Source: Zhihengliuella flava
Lineage (GTDB): Bacteria; Actinomycetota; Actinomycetes; Actinomycetales; Micrococcaceae
Direction: 5' to 3'
DNA length: 64,000 bases
Assembly (NCBI RefSeq): GCF_015751895.1
Contig: NZ_JADOTZ010000001.1
Span: 2,831,552-2,895,551 of the forward strand
This document shows positions 58,347 to 64,000 of the stretch, in pieces. A program made the position numbers and the translations under genes. The number at the start of each line of letters is the position of its first letter. The stretch's first letter is position 1. Below the pieces are notes generated by a model, which was given only the letters and a program-made list of their open reading frames with translations, did no database searches and had not been told where the DNA came from.

Positions 58347-61300
58347 TTAGGCGTCGGTCATGTAGGTGACCCGGATTTTGGGCCGCAATGACCCAGTGCC
58401 GCGTGCGTACCCGTAATAGGTGGACGACGTGGACCCGGTGTACAGGGCGAGGCCTCTGAAGTTCCCCGACAGCATGGCGCTGATGTCAGAGCTGTTGGTG
58501 ATGGTGACCCACTTGCCCTCGCCGCGTTTCCACGAGACTTCCTTCAGCAGGGACGACGCCGGGAAGCTAGACAGCGAGGTGGACCCGTGCCGGTACAGCC
58601 GTGCCGTACCACCGGCGCCGGAGTACCAGTGGTCGAAGTAGAGGTAGACCTCTAGCTTCACGATGGACGAGGCGTCTGCCATTGCGGTTGCGATGGTCTC
58701 GCCCTTGTCACCGGCACCGAAGATCGCATGGCTCTTCTTGGTCCCGCCGCCCGGGTCGTAGGAGGTGTACCCCTGATAGAGGTAGTTCCCGCCGGCTGTG
58801 TACTGACTATCGTTGCCTTGCCATGACCGGAATCCAGTGGCCGCCCAGGTCTGGGTGACTTGGCGGTCAGCCGATGTCGGTGGCGGCTCGGAAGAGCCCG
58901 CGGAGGTGGTGCCTACGAAGTCGGCGCGCCCGGAGACGCCAGTGAGTGGGTGTTCAGCCACCGTGAGAGTGAACGGGGCCGCGTTGGTCGGATTGATCAA
59001 CACGTTGTCCGCGCCACCGAACGCCGAGTAGTACACGATGACTGAGACGGTGCGCTCACTGTCGTTGCGGAACACCCACCGCAGGTCCGTGGAAGGCAGT
59101 TGGCTCGACGCGCTTGGGCGGGCCCCGGTGATGGCTTCGGCTCTAATGGGTGCCGAGGTGTCAGCGAGGGTGCCGGTTGTGGTGGCAGCGAGCCGGAACC
59201 TTGCCCGGGAGTTCGTTCCTGCACTGGTCGCCCGGAGCCCGTTTGCTTGGATTTCGTAGACGTACCCGGGCCGGGCCGTGTATTCCAACCGCATTACTGA
59301 CTGGTTGTGGTTCGACGAGGTCGATGGGTTCGCCCCGGTGTTGTTCGTCCTGTCTAGCCGGGCGATGATTCCGCGGGCACGGGAGTCGATCAGTTCGTAG
59401 ATGTCCTCGCCGTTGACTGTCACCTCGCCTGCTGCGACGGAGGCCGCCGCTATGCCGCCGGCGTCATCGATCACCACGTCGCCGCCGTCATTCTGGGTAT
59501 TGCGGATCCCGAGGCGCTGCGTGCCGCTTCCTAGCAAAGCGATCAGCGACTCGTAGGAGCCGTCAGCGAGCTGGTCAATGATCGCGATCCCATCACCGTT
59601 GACGATGGTCTCGCGTGTCCCATCCTGCTTATAGAAACGGGCCGACGACCCCTCGAGCGCGGTCAACCACGCGGCGTCAGCCCAAATGCTGAGTGCGTCT
59701 ACCGCTCGGGCCTTCACCGCGCCGGGCGTCACGATAGCCCCGTCAGTCATGCGGACCATCGACCCGCCAGCATGGACTACTGCTTCGTTGGCGTCGCCGG
59801 AGAACTCGATCACGGGGGCGACGTGCGTCACCGGGTTGGTGTCCGAGTCGGGGATGACGTGTTCGTAGTAGAGCCAGATGTTCGAGCCGCCGCCTCGCCA
59901 CGCGGGGGCGTCTTCTCCGGTCGCGTCGACCGAGCGGGCGTCGCTGTTGCTGCTGTGGAGCATGCCTTCGCTGCCGTCGGCGTAGCGGCAGGCGAGGTTG
60001 ATCTTCGCAGTGCCGTTGCCCGTGTTCACGCGGACTGCGGTGCGCCACGGCTCGCCCGGGTTAGTCGGTGCCATGAACCTGCGGGTTCGCAGCCCTTCGC
60101 CGTCCGGCCCGTCATCGAGTGAGTACCAGAACCGCTTGAGGCTGGTGGTGTCCTGGTTCGCGGAGCCGAACCTGTTCTGCCCTGCATTATTCGTGCCCCA
60201 AGAGCCTTGCACGTGCGCTACGCCCGAGCGCCCGTTGTGGCCGTCGCCGAGGCGGTCTCGCGTGGTCTGGTCCGAGAAGGTGGGGTCAATGATCTGGTTC
60301 GGCCCCGCTGCCACCAGAAGCTGCTCGGCGTAGAGCTTCATGAAGCGGCCCGTGCGGGCGGCGATCTCCTCGGCTACGACGTCGGCAAGCGTGGACTGGC
60401 CGACGACCGTCAGGGACCCGAGGTCTACGCTCGAAATCATCTGGTGCTCGAGCGTCCCCTTCACCCAGCTCGACCCGTCCCACGTCCACTGCCCGACAAT
60501 CTTCGTCCAGCTAGTGCTGTCGAATTGCCACCAAATGTCCCCGGGGGTGCTGCCGCTGCCGCTCGGCGCGCTCGTGTCACGGTGAATCTTGTTCTTACCG
60601 TTGGCGCTGGACAGCGCGAGGTCAGCCGTGTCCTGTGCGCTGCCTGCTGCCGTCTGCGCGTCCTGTGCGGCCTGCTGGGCTGCTGCTGCCGCGTCGAGGG
60701 CCTCCTTCGCCTCGGTAATGTCGTAGACCTCGAAGCGGTCGATCTGAAAGCGCCCTGCTCCCGCGATTACGCGAACGCCGAAGCGGCCCCACGTTACGTC
60801 CGGGCCGACGGTAATGTCCGCGGAAAGAGGCCGAACCGTGTCCGCGGTAAAAGTGTTTCCTGCCCAGCCGTCGTGGACGCTTCCGTTCGTCGAGCCTTGG
60901 CTGCCTTGCGCGGAGATGAAGTTGACTGCTGCTGTGGCGTCGTTATCTCCCGCGATGGTGCGGCGTGCTGCGACGCGGACCCGGTACGTGTGGCCAGGTT
61001 CAAGCGTCTGAAAGGTGTTCCACGCGTGCGGATTCGCGCCCGCTGCGGCTTCTCCGGGCATGACCGCCAAAAAGCTGCCGTCGATGAAGGTGGCCGCTTG
61101 ACGGTAGCTCCCGTTGGTTAGAGCCCAGCCCGGCGCTAACGCGGGGTCGCTCGGGTCGCCCTGCTCGAATCCGGGGTTCACGGCGAGGTTGCGGCCGCGC
61201 TCAATGAGAGCGGTCACCTGACCCTCGGCGTAGGACTGCGCGGCGTCTGCTGCCGTCTGCGCGTCCGAAGCCGCCGTGGCTGCCGCGTTGGCGGTCGAGT

Positions 61301-61676
61301 TCGCGGTGTTGGCGAGTCCGAACGCTTCAGTGATGTCGGACTGGGCTTGCGTTAGCTCGGTGTTGATCTGTTCGTCCGCCTGTGTGAGCCGGTTGTCGAC
61401 TTCGGTGATCCGGTCCGACTGGTCGCCCAACTGCCCGGCCTGCGCTGCCAGCTCGTTGGCGTGGTCGTCGAGGACTGCGCCCTGGGCGGCGTCTTTCTCC
61501 ACGAGCTCTGGGACGGTCACGTGGATCTCTGTGCCCGGGTTTTCCGGGTCGTCCATCGACACGGACCCGTGCTGCAGGTTCGAGGCGTGGGAGATGTCGC
61601 GGCGGAGCTTGGCCTGATCGGAGAGGATTTCTACGAGCGGGTCACGCTTGCGGCGCAGATAAGGGCGGTTGCTCAC
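58347..61676 (-). CDS. Tail fibre / receptor-binding protein (copy of 7899-11228)
   Basis: Identical 1109 residues. Receptor-binding proteins normally vary most between related phages; full identity means both phages bind the same receptor. Confidence 0.82.
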   Translation of the reverse strand: MSNRPYLRRKRDPLVEILSDQAKLRRDISHASNLQHGSVSMDDPENPGTEIHVTVPELVEKDAAQGAVLDDHANELAAQAGQLGDQSDRITEVDNRLTQADEQINTELTQAQSDITEAFGLANTANSTANAAATAASDAQTAADAAQSYAEGQVTALIERGRNLAVNPGFEQGDPSDPALAPGWALTNGSYRQAATFIDGSFLAVMPGEAAAGANPHAWNTFQTLEPGHTYRVRVAARRTIAGDNDATAAVNFISAQGSQGSTNGSVHDGWAGNTFTADTVRPLSADITVGPDVTWGRFGVRVIAGAGRFQIDRFEVYDITEAKEALDAAAAAQQAAQDAQTAAGSAQDTADLALSSANGKNKIHRDTSAPSGSGSTPGDIWWQFDSTSWTKIVGQWTWDGSSWVKGTLEHQMISSVDLGSLTVVGQSTLADVVAEEIAARTGRFMKLYAEQLLVAAGPNQIIDPTFSDQTTRDRLGDGHNGRSGVAHVQGSWGTNNAGQNRFGSANQDTTSLKRFWYSLDDGPDGEGLRTRRFMAPTNPGEPWRTAVRVNTGNGTAKINLACRYADGSEGMLHSSNSDARSVDATGEDAPAWRGGGSNIWLYYEHVIPDSDTNPVTHVAPVIEFSGDANEAVVHAGGSMVRMTDGAIVTPGAVKARAVDALSIWADAAWLTALEGSSARFYKQDGTRETIVNGDGIAIIDQLADGSYESLIALLGSGTQRLGIRNTQNDGGDVVIDDAGGIAAASVAAGEVTVNGEDIYELIDSRARGIIARLDRTNNTGANPSTSSNHNQSVMRLEYTARPGYVYEIQANGLRATSAGTNSRARFRLAATTTGTLADTSAPIRAEAITGARPSASSQLPSTDLRWVFRNDSERTVSVIVYYSAFGGADNVLINPTNAAPFTLTVAEHPLTGVSGRADFVGTTSAGSSEPPPTSADRQVTQTWAATGFRSWQGNDSQYTAGGNYLYQGYTSYDPGGGTKKSHAIFGAGDKGETIATAMADASSIVKLEVYLYFDHWYSGAGGTARLYRHGSTSLSSFPASSLLKEVSWKRGEGKWVTITNSSDISAMLSGNFRGLALYTGSTSSTYYGYARGTGSLRPKIRVTYMTDA

Positions 61677-62767
61677 TCGGCCTCCTCAAGTAGTCTCACG
61701 TCGAGCTGCACCGAGCTCGACGCTTGCGAAAAGCTGTAGCCGGCCAGGCGCATCATCAGCTCCCGGCCGGCTAGCCACGGGTCCTCCGGGGCCACGACAC
61801 GGATTGTCATGCCGGGCACGAGATCGGCTAGGCCGGGTGTGCCGTCGATACGGATGGACATGTCTGCGGTCTCCACCGGGCGCGAGTTCTCGCGGACCGT
61901 GCGGGCGCCCCACCCCTGTAGGTGCCAGAGCTGGTTCGTCCGCTTGCCTGTGTAGATCCGCTCAACCGTCAGGTACTCCTGCGACCCGCCGGCCGCGGCG
62001 GAGGCTGACAGGGTGGCGCGGCCTTCACCCTCACCAAAGACGTGAGCGCGGGTGACGATGTCGGTGGCGTCCTCGGTCAGCTCGAAATCCACGCCCGCGG
62101 CCCCGCCGTCGAGGTTGATATCGACCTGTTTCGAGGCGTTGAGGTCGCGGGCGGACCCCATGACCCACGTGAACGCGTTCCCCGCCCAGGCGGGTGTGAA
62201 GTCGCAGTCGGGTCCACCGTCGAGGGTGATGATCTGCTCGAGGCCTTCCGCGACAGTCATCGCGTTGTACCCGTAGAACCGGGCTTCGCGCGTGCCCGAC
62301 ACAGATGCCGGGTACTCCATCGGCAAGTTATCCAACGCCTCGCCGTTGTTCTGGGTCAACCGGACAATCCGGTCAGCCAGCGTCGGCAATCCGGCGGGCC
62401 CGAACCGGTAGTAGGAGTGGGACGGGTACGTGGAGTTCGGGCCGATCAGGGTCCGACCCTCAAACACGCTCCACACGTCCCGCAGGGTCAGCTGCAGCAC
62501 ACCGGATCCCCACTTGTACTTCCGTGTCCAGATGATGCCGGAGAACACGGGCACGTTGTTCCAGCACGCCACGACCGTGCGGACCGTCGGCTTGAGCAGG
62601 TAGTCCCACTCGGCCTTCGTGAGCTGCCAGTCATCGTCCGTGAGCGGGATCGTCACCTGGCCGCCCTCACCACCATTCAACGACCGGGCACCAGTGAACC
62701 CGGTACCCGGCAAGCGACCCAGACGCTGCCCCGTGTGCGTGACCACAGCCTCAAAACTCCATGCCAC
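61673..62767 (-). CDS. Gp37-like tail-tip protein (copy of 11225-12319)
   Basis: Identical 364-residue protein. Confidence 0.75.
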   Translation of the reverse strand: MAWSFEAVVTHTGQRLGRLPGTGFTGARSLNGGEGGQVTIPLTDDDWQLTKAEWDYLLKPTVRTVVACWNNVPVFSGIIWTRKYKWGSGVLQLTLRDVWSVFEGRTLIGPNSTYPSHSYYRFGPAGLPTLADRIVRLTQNNGEALDNLPMEYPASVSGTREARFYGYNAMTVAEGLEQIITLDGGPDCDFTPAWAGNAFTWVMGSARDLNASKQVDINLDGGAAGVDFELTEDATDIVTRAHVFGEGEGRATLSASAAAGGSQEYLTVERIYTGKRTNQLWHLQGWGARTVRENSRPVETADMSIRIDGTPGLADLVPGMTIRVVAPEDPWLAGRELMMRLAGYSFSQASSSVQLDVRLLEEAE

Positions 62768-62783
62768 GGCGGCCTCCTAAAAT

Positions 62784-63578
62784 TCAGATGTAGGTGTCGC
62801 GGACCAGCACCCGGTACTGGCCCACCCCGCCGTCAGTCGCCGGGATCACATTCGCAGCACGCGAGACACCCGGCATGACCTTCGCCAGATTCGTGTACCC
62901 GGTCTGCCCGAAGACCACGGCCCCGTCCTTCCGGAGCAGGCCCGACCCGAAGTCCACCTCGAAAAGCTCACCAGCATTCACCGTCTCAAGGGACCGATAC
63001 GAATCCTCACCCGTGCCCCACGCGGTGAAGCCAGACGTCATGCTGCCCTTGACCTCGATCACCGGCGCCGCCGGATAATTCCCCTCATGCGACACCTGCA
63101 CCGACACCGGCGACGTCCGAGACGCCGTCGTCCACGCCGTAACACGCAACTCCCCATACTTACGCGGGTCAGGGGCCTTGAGGTCCATCGACCACGAGGC
63201 GGCGCGCGGATTCCGTTCGCTCCACTTCAGGCCGCCGACCTGTTCCACGGTCGCCGTCTGGCTGACGCCATGCCCAGTGACGGACAGCTCGCCGGACCCC
63301 AGGTGGGGGAGTCCGGCGAGCCGGTCACGGAACTCAAACAGTGCGTCCCGGCTGGTGCAGGACACATCACCGGAGATCGTGATCATGCGGGGGCCGAAAG
63401 TCCGCGGCGCCGGGAAGTCGCCATCCTGCATGACGCGCGCAGTGTCGTCGCCACGCTTGTCCGGCGTCTCCCACCAACCCTTCAGTCCGTTCTTGCCGAT
63501 CGTCGACACCACGCCGACCATGCCCGGGCGCAGGAAGTCGAACCCTGCCAAGCTGATTACTTCACCAGCACGTGCCAT
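62784..63578 (-). CDS. Distal tail protein (Dit-like), mosaic with prophage 1
   Basis: A 264-residue protein. About the last 70 residues are identical to the prophage 1 protein; from about DLKAPDPRKYG to that point they are close but not identical (for example GTGEDSYRS versus GTGADSFRS); the first ~130 residues are unrelated. So the N-terminal ring domain goes with its own tail tube and tape measure, and the C-terminal domain with the shared tail tip. Its start overlaps the tape-measure stop. Confidence 0.78.
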   Translation of the reverse strand: MARAGEVISLAGFDFLRPGMVGVVSTIGKNGLKGWWETPDKRGDDTARVMQDGDFPAPRTFGPRMITISGDVSCTSRDALFEFRDRLAGLPHLGSGELSVTGHGVSQTATVEQVGGLKWSERNPRAASWSMDLKAPDPRKYGELRVTAWTTASRTSPVSVQVSHEGNYPAAPVIEVKGSMTSGFTAWGTGEDSYRSLETVNAGELFEVDFGSGLLRKDGAVVFGQTGYTNLAKVMPGVSRAANVIPATDGGVGQYRVLVRDTYI

Positions 63579-64000
63579 CAGCTCAACCCCGCATTCTCCA
63601 GATCAAACGAAATCGCCGACCGTGCCATGTGCGCCGCCGCGAACGGATCCTCGCCAACCACTGTCTGGTGAAAGGTCGGGGCGCCGCTGCGGCCCGAACG
63701 AACCGATTCGGCGATGCGGTGCATGTCAGCCCACTGTTTGTTGTTGAGGATTGCCTCCGGTTTGCCGGACGCATTGACGATGGTCGAAAGACCAGGCCGG
63801 AGCACGCCGCCCTGGTCGTACAACATGGACATGAAATCGAACGGCTTGCCCTTGTTCCACAGCTCAGCGTGAAGGTGCGGGCCCGTGGAGCGTCCAGTGT
63901 TGCCAGACCTTGCGACACCCTGACCGGCAGTGACTTTGTCGCCGGGTTGGGCCATGTAGCCCGACAGGTGGCCGTAGTACGAGCTCAGCCCATTGGCGTG
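63578..64000 (-). CDS. Tape measure protein C-terminus with M23 peptidase, partial
   Basis: The last 140 residues of a gene that continues past the window edge. It contains the end of an M23/lysostaphin-like metallopeptidase domain: HANGLSSYYGHLSGY and GRSTGPHLHAELW (H-X-H zinc motif), then a helical tail. Such domains in tape measures cut peptidoglycan at DNA entry. Prophage 1 has no such domain, so the two tail cores are not related here. Confidence 0.85.
   Translation of the reverse strand, partial: HANGLSSYYGHLSGYMAQPGDKVTAGQGVARSGNTGRSTGPHLHAELWNKGKPFDFMSMLYDQGGVLRPGLSTIVNASGKPEAILNNKQWADMHRIAESVRSGRSGAPTFHQTVVGEDPFAAAHMARSAISFDLENAGLS

Larger units (their letters stand above)
53183..62990. 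repeat. 9.8-kb block shared with prophage 1, copy B
   Basis: Matches 2735-12542 base for base as far as compared, apart from G at 53263. See copy A. The block is in direct orientation, 50,448 bp from copy A. Confidence 0.95.
52986..64000. mobile_element. Prophage 2, left end only
   Basis: From the tRNA-Arg scar to the window edge. It carries the same accessory, lysis and tail-tip genes as prophage 1, in the same order and orientation, then its own distal tail N-terminus and tape measure. The integrase, capsid and immunity region must lie beyond 64000. Confidence 0.88.

Overview
The window is about 64 kb of high-GC DNA from an actinobacterium. The host genes (rnpB, an N-terminally extended glyceraldehyde-3-phosphate dehydrogenase, oligoribonuclease, two MptB-type lipomannan mannosyltransferases) and the codon use suggest Micrococcales, perhaps Micrococcaceae. 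Most of the window is prophage. One temperate siphophage is complete (prophage 1, 2179-45121), and the left end of a second (prophage 2, from 52986 past the window edge) lies in the same orientation. About 8 kb of host core genome separates them.

Layout. 1-2207 is host: a serine hydrolase, a YaaA-like protein and the RNase P RNA gene rnpB. Prophage 1 sits in the 3' end of rnpB. A 28-bp exact direct repeat (2179-2206 and 45094-45121) marks attL and attR, and attL rebuilds the rnpB 3' end. From left to right prophage 1 carries a lipoprotein and small accessory genes (including a DUF3800 gene), then on the minus strand the lysis genes, tail tip, tape measure, tail chaperones with a -1 frameshift, tail, connector, capsid, protease, portal and terminases. 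Long overlapping operons of small early genes follow, then recombination functions (VRR-NUC, C5 methyltransferase, NrdH-like protein, SSB, RecT, PD-(D/E)XK exonuclease). A divergent control region (about 41300-41460) separates a Cro-like gene from plus-strand genes: a repressor, a two-gene cassette with a nucleotidyltransferase-like protein, an ImmA-type metallopeptidase and the tyrosine integrase, whose stop codon overlaps attR. 45122-52985 is host: gap, def, tRNA-His, orn, two mptB paralogues and a UDG-superfamily-like gene. At 52986 the 3' half of a tRNA-Arg(TCT) marks attL of prophage 2.

The two prophages share about 9.8 kb (2735-12542 and 53183-62990, offset 50,448) that appears identical apart from one silent base. 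The block covers the accessory genes, lysis cassette, tail fibre, tail protein and the C-terminal third of the distal tail protein. Both flanks differ: prophage 2 has another attachment site, another N-terminal half of its distal tail protein and another tape measure, with an M23 peptidase domain. This looks like recent recombination or gene conversion between co-resident phages.

Points of most interest: integration into rnpB; the shared block; the nucleotidyltransferase-like two-gene cassette inside the immunity region; repeated GGTGATTA/TAATCACC operator-like sites, including three copies spaced exactly 22 bp; a methyltransferase gene split over three frames beside a G8 tract; and several plus-strand accessory genes set among minus-strand operons. 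Functions are read from recognisable motifs and gene order only. No database search was run.
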